This document shows positions 17,226-24,388 of a stretch of DNA of 64,000 nucleotides, one piece after another. Position numbers and translations under genes: made by a program. The notes beneath the pieces are model-generated. The model worked only from the letters and a program-made list of their open reading frames with translations, did not search any database and was not told the DNA's origin. The stretch covers positions 1 through 64,000 of the forward strand of contig JAPPJZ010000018.1 of assembly GCA_028874365.1 (NCBI GenBank), read 5' to 3'. Source of the DNA: Chloroflexota bacterium. Lineage in GTDB: Bacteria > Chloroflexota > Dehalococcoidia > Bin125. Each line of letters begins with the position of its first letter. Positions within the stretch are counted from its first letter, which is position 1.

Positions 17226-17327
17226 CTACCCGTCCTTCGGCTTCTTCTTTGGCGAGAACAGCGCCTTGACAAACTGTTCTGGGGACTTGCCTGTCGGGGG
17301 CACCTTGACTTCCTTCGACTCTCGCAT
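17226..17327 (-). CDS. Very small basic protein (33 aa)
   Basis: A 33-codon frame begins with ATG a few bases after GGAAGG on the minus strand and ends in TAG. The product is MRESKEV... with the core TGKSPEQFVKALFSPKKK and a strongly basic tail. A clear ribosome-binding site and a sensible composition in an otherwise empty gap support it. It lies about 100 bases upstream of the secreted protein on the same strand. Function unknown. Confidence 0.45.
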   Translation of the reverse strand: MRESKEVKVPPTGKSPEQFVKALFSPKKKPKDG

Positions 17328-17353
17328 TGTGGCCTTCCTCTCTATCACGCCCC

Positions 17354-17609
17354 TTCAACTCACCCGCTGGAAGGCGATCCAGCAGGCCCAACTGCAAGGC
17401 CTGTCGGCGTGGGCGACCGCTCGATTGCTCGGCATCTCGCGCACGACCGTGAGCACCTACGTCTACGCCAACGGCGTGCCTGGATGCCGAATCCTCGCTG
17501 CTTCATTCTTACCGGAACGGCGCGACACTGACAAAATCGCTGCTCAGTTGGACTGACAAAATCGCTGCTCTACAACAATGACTGGATCAGTTTCTAAGCG
17601 ATGAATGCA
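17354..17609 (+). mobile_element. Relic: solo ISNCY right end joined to an IS21-type end
   Basis: The first ~220 bases are closely similar, in inverse orientation, to the last part of the ISNCY transposase and its terminal repeats at 11745-11975. They encode the same LTRWKAIQQAQLQGLS...ATARLLG segment and end CTCTACAAC. Directly after it, 17577-17609 reads CTGGATCAGTTTCTAAGCG...AATGCA, closely matching the right end of the IS21-type element. The rest of both elements is gone. Confidence 0.75.
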
Positions 17610-18015
17610 CCTCGCGCAGCCGCCAGCGATTGCGCCCCACATTCACGATCTCGCCCGCCTCCTGCATGCGCTGCAGGTTGGACTGCAGGTTGGCGATCGG
17701 CTTGGCGCCCTGCGGCGCGGCGTCGCGCCGCTCGAGCTCGGCCAGGATCGCGGTCGCGTGGGCGGGTTCGGCTTGCTGGGCGAGGAACTCGCGCACCGTC
17801 CGGCTGATCAACCCGCGCGGCAGGCGGCGGCGCTTGGCCGTTCCAGCCCGTCGCGGGGCGGCCGTGCGGGTTGGCGCCGGCGTTGATGAGGCGGCGGCAT
17901 TCGATTCCAACTCCAGCAGTTCCTCGACCAGGCGGCGTCTGGCCTCGAGCCGCTCCAGCTCGGCCTGGATGACGGCCAGTTCGGCGTGCAGTTGTTCGGC
18001 AAACTGAGCGGACAC
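17587..18015 (-). CDS. Coiled-coil/winged-helix protein, C-terminus cut by an IS end
   Basis: 142 residues from a GTG eight bases after GGGAG. Residues 5-40 form a coiled coil (FAEQLHAELAVIQAELERLE), followed by a Pro/Thr/Arg linker. A winged-helix-like domain covers about 70-132 (TVREFLAQQ...HATAILAELERR...SNLQRMQEAGEIV), with the style of HARE-HTH/restriction-associated DNA-binding domains. The final residues VHSSLRN and the TGA stop are encoded by the IS21-type terminal sequence, so the original C-terminus is missing or displaced. It is divergent from the helicase gene 250 bases away and may belong to the same defence-like patch. Confidence 0.6.
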   Translation of the reverse strand: MSAQFAEQLHAELAVIQAELERLEARRRLVEELLELESNAAASSTPAPTRTAAPRRAGTAKRRRLPRGLISRTVREFLAQQAEPAHATAILAELERRDAAPQGAKPIANLQSNLQRMQEAGEIVNVGRNRWRLREVHSSLRN

Positions 18016-18267
18016 GGGCGATGCTCCCTTCGGTCGCGGCGCGGCGCCTGAGACTCGTTCGGCAGCGCAGGACTTCGCGAGCCGATACTTGTAGCCAAGG
18101 TGCCTCTACGCAGACTATGCCAGCCCGGGGACGTAGCTGGGCTCCGCGGCGACTGTCATGAGACAAGACCTTGGACAGTGGTTGTCAGAGTCCTTGGGCC
18201 ATGTTGGCGGCCACTGGCTGCTCGGACCACGAGCCGGTCTGGCGATCTCAGGCTAGAGTTTGCAGCC

Positions 18268-21171
18268 ATGGCTCCTGAACAGGGACCGCTCGGATCCGAG
18301 GTCGTCAGTGCGTCGGCTTCGGGCGCCTGGGGCCGGCTCTCGAACCTCTGGCGCTACCGCTCGATCGACGTGGACGAGATCTTCGTCGACCTGGTCCGCG
18401 CAGCCACGGGCGGCCGCAACCGTGTTCCAATCGCGGCGATCGACGCCGCTGGCTGGCAGCACGGGAGGCTCGGCGCCCGCTGTTGGCTCACGACCGGCGG
18501 CGGCCGCCGGTTCGTGGTCGGCGGGCTGTCGTCCGTAGACGCCGCTCTCGTCGCGGCCACGGTCGAGCAGCGGGCTCAGGCTCTGGCCCGCGCCCTGGAG
18601 ACACAAGGCCGGGCTATCGCTGCGCAGCTCGATCAGTGGTTCGCGGGCGCCGACTACCTGCGCGCCTCCCAGGCGCAAGCGGTTCAGCAGCAGCTGGATC
18701 GGCTGACGGGCGAGACGTTCCCGACGTCCGGCGAACTCACCCGGCGGTATCTGTCGCCCGAGAGCCAGGAGGCGTTCTCTCGATTACAGGAACTGACAGT
18801 GGAGGATGGGTTCGAGCAGGCCCGCCGGAGGACCAACGCCAGATACGTCTGGCGGGAATCGCAGCGCGCCGCTGAGGCGATGGCGCGGGTGAGCGGATTT
18901 CTGCCGATCCCGGAGCAGGCCGAGGCGGTGGCGACGGACGAGGACGTGACCCTGGTCCTGGCCGGAGCGGGCACGGGCAAGACGGCGGTGATCACGGGCA
19001 AGGTCGCGCACCTGATCGCGAATCGCGCGGTCGCGCCGGAGCGGATCCTGGTGCTGGCCTTCAATCGCCAGGCCGCCGCCGAGTTGCGCGAGCGCCTCCA
19101 GCCGGGTCACGCCGGCGTCGATGTCGCCACCTTCCACTCCTTCGCCCGGCGCGTCGTCGCCCAACGCCAGCTGGCGTCCTCGATCTCGCCGCTGGCCGAG
19201 GACGACCTCCAGTTGCGCCGATTGATCGACCAGACCCTCGAGTCGCTGCTGCGCGACCCCGAGCAGGGCTCTGCGCTGCGCCAGTTCATCCTCTACCACC
19301 TGGGCGAGTACCGCGCCGCGCACGACTTCGAGCGGCCATCGGACTACTTCGAGTACCTGCAGCGGATCGAGCTTCGCACGCTCCAGGGCGAGCGGGTGAA
19401 AAGCCTGGAGGAGCTCAAGTTGGCCAACTTCCTGGCCCTGCACCAAGTCCGCTACCGCTACGAGGCCGCCTACCCGGTGCCGACCGCGACGACGGCGCAG
19501 CGCCAGTACCAACCCGACTTCTACCTGCCCGAGCATGACCTCTACATCGAGCACTTCGGCGTCGATCGACGCGGTGAACCGCCGCCGCACTGGCCCGAAG
19601 CCGAACGCGAGGAGTACCGGCGGGGGATCGAATGGAAGCGGGCGATTCACGCCGAGCACGGCACGCTGCTGCTGGAGACTTACAGCTGGCAACACCGGAC
19701 CGGCAGCTGGCAGCACGACCTGCGGGAGCAGCTCGAGGCCTGGGGGGTCGTGCTGCAGCCGCGCCAGGCGCAGGAACTGGTCGAACGGCTCAGGCGGCTG
19801 ATGCGCAGTTCGCAGCTGAGCCGCCTGCTCGCCGCCTTCCTCCGCCACGTGACCTCCGGCGACTACGCCGAGGCGGAACTTCGGCGGCGCGCCTCAGAGG
19901 CGGCCGATCCGGAGCGTGCGCAGACGTTCATCGACCTGTTCGGGAAGGTCCACGCCGCCTACCGCAGAGCGCTAGCCGGCGCGTACGACTTCGACGACCT
20001 CATCAATCAGGCGGCTCAAACCATCCGCGAGGGCGCTTGGACCTCGCCCTACGACTGCGTCCTGGTCGACGAGTTCCAGGACATCTCGCGGGGCCGGATG
20101 AACCTCTTGGCCGCACTGAAGCGGCCGCAGACGGCTTACTTCCTGGTCGGAGACGACTGGCAGTCGATCTACCGCTTCGCCGGCAGCGATGTGGGCCTGT
20201 TGCGCGACTGCGAGCGCTGGCTGGGACCGGTGGAAGAATGCACGCTAAGCCGGACCTTCCGCTTCGCCGAAGGCATCCTCGCCCCATCGAGCGGCTTCGT
20301 CCAGCGCAATCCCGCCCAGACCACGCGCCGGTTGCTCCCGGCCCAGCGGTCACCGGACCACGGCTTGGCGCTGATCTGGACGAGCGAGGCGAACATCGGA
20401 CTCAACCAGGCCACGGCCGACCTCAATCGCCTGGGCGTGAACCGCCAGGCCTCGGTCCTCGTGCTCAGCCGCTACCGGCAGCGCCTGTCCAGCGTTCAGT
20501 TGAACGGCCGAACGCTCGAGCAGAGCACCGTCCATGCCGCCAAGGGCCGCGAGGCGGACTACGTCGTCGTGCTCAACCTCACGGGCGAGCGCCGCGGGTT
20601 CCCCTCGCAGATCGAGGACGACCCTCTGCTCGACCTGGTCGCGCCACCGCCGGAGCCGTTCGAGTATGCCGAGGAACGCCGCCTCTTCTACGTCGCGCTG
20701 ACCCGAGCCCGCCACGGGGTCTACCTGCTCGCCGACCCGCTGCGCCCCTCGCCGTTTGTCACCGAGTTGCTCGAACATGCAGAGTCGGACATCCGGCTCG
20801 TCGGCGGAGCCGCAGCGCAGCCCAGGCAGATACTCCACTGCCCGCGCTGCGAGGGCGGCCGGCTGATCCAGGCGCGGCGCGGCCGGTCTCTGCGCTGCAG
20901 CCTCGGGCCGCATTGCGACTACCGCGCCCCGCGCTGTTCCTGCGGTGCGGGGCACATCCTGGTCGGGCAGGACCTCCGGGTGCGCTGCACCAATGCTGGC
21001 TGCGGCGCGTCGCCCGAGCACTGTTCCCGCTGTCATTGGGGCGTGCTCGTCAAGCGGAACGGTCCCTATGGTGCCTTCTGGGGATGCTCCCGCTTCTCTG
21101 CCGACCCGTCCTGCGATTTCACCCGCGACCGGAGGTCCGCCAACGCTGCGCCGCGACGAGCGCGCCCATAG
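18268..21171 (+). CDS. HelD-like UvrD/Rep-family helicase with C-terminal zinc ribbons
   Basis: 967 residues. The ATG opening MAPEQGPLG is preferred because the 56 codons before it lack coding character. An N-terminal ~220-residue helical region precedes the superfamily 1 helicase core: Walker A LAGAGTGKTAV (about 232), Walker B VLVDEFQDIS, motif III LVGDDWQSIYRFAG and motif VI RRLFYVALTRARHG. The order and FLPIPEQAEAV resemble helicase IV (HelD). The last ~110 residues carry several CxxC/CxC sets (CPRCEGG, CSCGAGH, CTNAGCG, CSRCHWG) like topoisomerase I zinc ribbons. It should unwind DNA with 3'-5' polarity. Its position among TIR, DUF262 and IS relics allows a defence role, but repair is equally possible. 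Confidence 0.85.
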   Translation: MAPEQGPLGSEVVSASASGAWGRLSNLWRYRSIDVDEIFVDLVRAATGGRNRVPIAAIDAAGWQHGRLGARCWLTTGGGRRFVVGGLSSVDAALVAATVEQRAQALARALETQGRAIAAQLDQWFAGADYLRASQAQAVQQQLDRLTGETFPTSGELTRRYLSPESQEAFSRLQELTVEDGFEQARRRTNARYVWRESQRAAEAMARVSGFLPIPEQAEAVATDEDVTLVLAGAGTGKTAVITGKVAHLIANRAVAPERILVLAFNRQAAAELRERLQPGHAGVDVATFHSFARRVVAQRQLASSISPLAEDDLQLRRLIDQTLESLLRDPEQGSALRQFILYHLGEYRAAHDFERPSDYFEYLQRIELRTLQGERVKSLEELKLANFLALHQVRYRYEAAYPVPTATTAQRQYQPDFYLPEHDLYIEHFGVDRRGEPPPHWPEAEREEYRRGIEWKRAIHAEHGTLLLETYSWQHRTGSWQHDLREQLEAWGVVLQPRQAQELVERLRRLMRSSQLSRLLAAFLRHVTSGDYAEAELRRRASEAADPERAQTFIDLFGKVHAAYRRALAGAYDFDDLINQAAQTIREGAWTSPYDCVLVDEFQDISRGRMNLLAALKRPQTAYFLVGDDWQSIYRFAGSDVGLLRDCERWLGPVEECTLSRTFRFAEGILAPSSGFVQRNPAQTTRRLLPAQRSPDHGLALIWTSEANIGLNQATADLNRLGVNRQASVLVLSRYRQRLSSVQLNGRTLEQSTVHAAKGREADYVVVLNLTGERRGFPSQIEDDPLLDLVAPPPEPFEYAEERRLFYVALTRARHGVYLLADPLRPSPFVTELLEHAESDIRLVGGAAAQPRQILHCPRCEGGRLIQARRGRSLRCSLGPHCDYRAPRCSCGAGHILVGQDLRVRCTNAGCGASPEHCSRCHWGVLVKRNGPYGAFWGCSRFSADPSCDFTRDRRSANAAPRRARP

Positions 21172-21408
21172 AGGGCAAGTGTCGATCGGAGCAGCCGCGG
21201 ACGATCGCTATCGCTCCCCGGATAGTGCTCAACTGTCGTTTCCGACGCACTCATCCATCGGGCAGGACCGAGGTTTGATCCCAGCCAGTGATATGAGCAA
21301 TGAAGGGCCCGGGGCGATTCGCCGAGCGTTCTCGCCCCCGAGCTCCATCCGACGCCAACCTCTTCTAGGCGGCGGAGGGACCCGCTCTCGGCAGGGTTGG
21401 CGGAGTGG

Positions 21409-22272
21409 CTAGTCGCGTGGTTCTGACTCCGCAAAGGCACCGAAATCATCCGAGCCATCAACCTGGATGGCATATCGGAATCGGAGTTCATCGTAGTCGT
21501 CCGCCAGCGTGTCATCCTTGATGTCGAGGACCTGCAGGGCGGCGTAGAAGCCATTCGTATTGCGCAGAACTGCGACACCGCCGCTCGGTGTCGTCCTCGA
21601 CCGGGACGTGTAGTCCAGCGCCGCGGCGTTGGTCACTTCGCCGATTGACTGTCGACCCTTGGCGAGCGCGACACCGTTGATCGAGGACGGATCGTTGTAC
21701 AGGTGGATGCTGGTGCCGCTCGCCTTGCTCCACGCCGTCTCGAACTCCCATGACCCGCATCCGATCGCATAGCGACCGTTGTGGCTGCTGTAGTCGAATG
21801 CGGCTTCGCCCGTCTGCGAGGTCATTCTCGGGGGCGGCACGGCGTCCGCTTTGCGTGCGTACGGCTTGACGCCGAGCTTGTCGCAAACCATCTCCGCAAT
21901 CTTGGCCGGGCCTGCCTTGACAGCGCTTTGGTAGATTGTCGTGCTGGGCATGCCGGGCACAACGCTGTCGTCGAAACGCACCGGCAGGATGAACTCGCGT
22001 CGCTCTCGTATGGCTCGACTGAGGGCAGCGCGCTTCTCATGCTGCGGCCAGTCCCCGGCAACGTAGTCCTTGGAGACGAACATGACGACGTACGATGCGC
22101 GTTCGCTGTAGATTTCGTGCAGAATCTCTGTGCCGTCCGTGCCCCAGAGAGCGACTTTCTCGAATTCGTCATAGAAGACGGCGACTCCCCTGGCTTGCAA
22201 GATCCGCGCGACCTGTTCCACATAATCTCGCTGCGCGCCTGCGAAAGATAGGGCCACCTCGTACTGATCCAT
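21409..22272 (-). CDS. TIR-domain protein with beta-rich C-terminal domain
   Basis: 287 residues. Residues 1-150 are a bacterial TIR domain: YEVALSFAGAQRDYV at the first strand, AVFYDEFEKVALWG, YVVMFVSKDYVAGDWP and the conserved acidic position in WPQHEKRAALSRA, expected to be the NADase glutamate. A short linker follows. Residues ~160-280 form a beta-rich domain (FDYSSHNGRYAIGCG...WSKASG...SIHLYNDPSSI...FYAALQVLDIKDD) with no transmembrane segment, probably a sensor or effector-binding part. TIR enzymes of this type degrade NAD or make cyclic ADP-ribose signals in anti-phage defence. It is convergent with the helicase. The ribosome-binding site is weak. Target and trigger are unknown. Confidence 0.8.
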   Translation of the reverse strand: MDQYEVALSFAGAQRDYVEQVARILQARGVAVFYDEFEKVALWGTDGTEILHEIYSERASYVVMFVSKDYVAGDWPQHEKRAALSRAIRERREFILPVRFDDSVVPGMPSTTIYQSAVKAGPAKIAEMVCDKLGVKPYARKADAVPPPRMTSQTGEAAFDYSSHNGRYAIGCGSWEFETAWSKASGTSIHLYNDPSSINGVALAKGRQSIGEVTNAAALDYTSRSRTTPSGGVAVLRNTNGFYAALQVLDIKDDTLADDYDELRFRYAIQVDGSDDFGAFAESEPRD

Positions 22273-22298
22273 CGGCTATCCAATCCATGGCAGGATGG

Positions 22299-22613
22299 CT
22301 ATTCCCGGCCGAACCACTCGCCGGCATGAACAAACTCGTGGTGACACGTTACTGCCACCCCAGCCGTCGCGCCCTGGCGGGAGCGACGGCGCACGCAGGA
22401 ACAGGATTGGACTCCGCCCCATCTACAGGACCTGAACAGCGTCCCGTCGGGGAAAGGGCCTTCATCGCCTCGGATTGCAGCTCCGGCCGGGCCCTCCCCC
22501 GCTCCCCGCCCCAGACACGCCGGTGCACCGATTCCCGGCAACACCGATACGCTGGCGAGCAGTATTACTACCCCAGCGCCGAAGAAACAGCGTGCGAGCG
22601 ACAGGCGGGACAC
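22299..22613 (-). CDS. Possible small secreted protein
   Basis: The frame starts with GTG nine bases after GGAG. It begins with a good signal-like segment (RCFFGAGVVILLASVSVLPG) and has several cysteines downstream (SCRWGGVQSCSC). The rest is arginine/glycine-rich with no known motif. It begins 15 bases after the stop of the small membrane protein on the same strand, so the two may be cotranscribed. Coding status is uncertain beyond the signal. Confidence 0.35.
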   Translation of the reverse strand: MSRLSLARCFFGAGVVILLASVSVLPGIGAPACLGRGAGEGPAGAAIRGDEGPFPDGTLFRSCRWGGVQSCSCVRRRSRQGATAGVAVTCHHEFVHAGEWFGRE

Positions 22614-22628
22614 GGTCAGAGTCTCCGC

Positions 22629-22880
22629 CTACCAGAATGCAATCCACAACAGCCAACCGCACCCCATCACCACTCCCACGGCAAACACCATCATCCGTTC
22701 TCGGCTGTGCTCCAGCACGAATCCAATCGCGAGCATGGGCGCTGCAACTGCTGCGATCAATCCTGATTTGAGGCCCAGGCCATAGGCCGTCAAGTAGGAA
22801 GCCAGCATCGCCAGCAGGCCAACGTTGAGCAGCATCGTCCCCATGAGTTCCCGCACGGCACCCATCCTTATCCCTGCCAT
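22629..22880 (-). CDS. Small membrane protein (83 aa or 78 aa)
   Basis: Three or four hydrophobic helices are likely (about 12-30, 37-56 and 63-82): LNVGLLAMLASYLTAYGLG, SGLIAAVAAPMLAIGFVL, MMVFAVGVVMGCGWLLWIAF. Two ATGs five codons apart could start it; the second has AGGG shortly upstream. No family was recognised. It lies between the TIR gene and the IS5-family element, facing the same way as the TIR gene. Confidence 0.5.
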   Translation of the reverse strand: MAGIRMGAVRELMGTMLLNVGLLAMLASYLTAYGLGLKSGLIAAVAAPMLAIGFVLEHSRERMMVFAVGVVMGCGWLLWIAFW

Positions 22881-23104
22881 TCACGTTGACTCGATTGATG
22901 GAAGCAACCCGCGCCGGGGAGACGCGGGCTACTTGCACAGCCTCAGTGGACGAGGCAATTGTGGGTGTAGCGGAATCCAGCTATCCCACCTCGGAAGGTC
23001 GCACGGCCATAGCAGTCATAGGCGCCACCCGGCTTAGGGCCTGTTCACAGTAGCGCGTAGACATGTCAGAGTGAGGGTGCGCGGCGGCGCGGCTGGGTGA
23101 CCAG

Positions 23105-23868
23105 ATGAGATTGACTGACTCGCAATACGAGCGGATCGCGCCGTTGCTGCCGACGCCGCGCGGCAAGCTGACGGTCCCCCAGCGCCAGGTCATGGACGCG
23201 CTGTTCTACATCGCCAAAGAGGGCTGCAGTTGGCGCGGGCTGCCGCCCGAGTTCGGCCCCTGGCACACGATCTACATGCGGCTCAATCGCTGGGCCAAGG
23301 CGGGGGTATTGGAGCGCGTGGTGACCGAGTTGCAGCGCGACCAGCTAGCCGGACTGGAACTGGACGCGCTGTCGCTGGACAGCACGATCATCAAGCTGCA
23401 CGCCGATGGCGCCGGCGCGCTCAGAAAAAGGGGCGCCAGGCGATCGGCCGCTCGCGGGGCGGCCTGAGCAGCAAGTTGCACGCGCTCGTGGGCGACGAAC
23501 GCACCGCGCTGATCATCGGGCTCTCACCTGGTCAGCGTGGCGATGCGCCCGCTGGTCGCGAATTGCTGCGCCGGCTCGGACCGGTCGCGGGCAGGCCCGC
23601 GCTAATCATGGATCGCGCCTATCACGGCGACCAGACGCGCCAACTGGCCCGAGACCTCGGCTACCGACCCGTCGTCCCGCCGCCCAGCTACCGCAACCCG
23701 TCCTGGTCCTACGACCGCGACCTCTACCGTCGGCGCAACGAGGTCGAGCGCTTCTTCTGCCGGCTCAAGCGCTTCCGCCGGATCGCCACCCGCTACGACA
23801 AGCTCGACCTCATCTTCCTCAGCTTCATCCATCTCGCCCTCATCTGGGACGCGCTTCAACTACTGTGA
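23105..23868 (+). CDS. IS5-family DDE transposase, made by -1 frameshifting
   Basis: The first frame (MRLTDSQYERIAPLLP...SWRGLPPEFGPWHTIY...LDALSLDSTIIKLHADG) encodes the DUF4096-type HTH and the first catalytic aspartate (LDSTIIK). It must pass to the -1 frame at the run of five A residues (23425-23429) to continue as KKGRQAIGRSRGGLSSKLH, with the second aspartate in IMDRAYHGDQTR and the catalytic glutamate in RRNEVERFFCRLKR. This split is normal for the IS427 group, so the gene is probably intact and active rather than broken. The fused product is about 254 residues. Confidence 0.85.
23423..23433 (+). other. Probable programmed -1 frameshift site of the IS5-type transposase
   Basis: The zero-frame codons are AGA AAA AGG. 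Slippage of A-AAA-AGG by one base gives AAA AAG and joins the two transposase frames. An alternative is transcriptional slippage on the A run. Confidence 0.6.
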
Positions 23869-24378
23869 ACAGGCCCTAGGGCCTGTCGCGTTGTTCCGCA
23901 TCGCAAAGCGAAACTCCTGCTGATCGTTCTCCGAGGGCCAGACCTTGTAACCAGCCACTTCGTCGCCGCCGGTGTCGAGCTCGTCGTTCAGGACCAGCCG
24001 CTGCAGTCTGCGAGCCTCGAGTTTGTGCTCCTGTTGCTCGTAGACCTCTTGAACTGCATCTAAGAGGATCTGCAACGTTGTCAGGCGCTGCTGGCCATCG
24101 ATAACCCGGCGAATCTCGATGCTGCCCGCAGGAGTGACTTCCTGTTGAAACACCACTGCGCCAAGGAAGTGCTTCGGTGCGTCGTCTTCACTCACTTGGG
24201 TTTCGGCACCTCTGAGCAGGTCGAGGTAATCGTCCACAAGCCGCTCCACGTCTTCCCAAAGCGGCTCCCATTGGTCCTGTTCATTCCACACGTATCTTCG
24301 CTGATACGCAGGAACCACATACCGAACGGACCGTCCGAAGAGCTGCTCTGGAGTGCGAACGTTGGCGCTAATGGTCAT
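23860..24378 (-). pseudogene. DUF262/GmrS-type protein, C-terminally truncated by IS sequence
   Basis: The ATG opens MTISANVRTPEQLFG, followed by the DUF262 signature: VPAYQRRYVWNEQDQWEPLW, FLGAVVFQQ and VIDGQQRLTTLQILLDA, where the DGQQR motif forms the ParB-like nucleotide-binding site. Full-length GmrS/GmrSD proteins run several hundred residues further and often carry a DUF1524 HNH nuclease. Here only ~165 native residues remain, the last few codons and the TAG come from IS termini, and no rest of the gene lies beyond the IS. GmrSD and its relatives restrict phage with modified DNA, so this is probably a dead defence gene. Confidence 0.8.
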
Positions 24379-24388
24379 CGTTAACTCA

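Larger units (their letters stand above)
23037..23876 (+). mobile_element. IS5-family (IS427-like) insertion sequence
   Basis: The 840-bp element is bounded by perfect 17-bp inverted ends (GGGCCTGTTCACAGTAG at the left; its complement at 23860-23876), each flanked by TA. It carries one two-frame transposase. The right flank continues TAGGGCCTGTCGCGTT, which again looks like an IS terminus, so a second related element may once have lain there. The insertion abuts the truncated DUF262 gene and supplies its stop codon. Confidence 0.85.

Noticed and set aside
23105-23868. Calling the IS5-type transposase a pseudogene because of its frameshift
   Set aside because: The -1 shift at an A run is the normal expression mode of IS427-type elements, and both ends are perfect.
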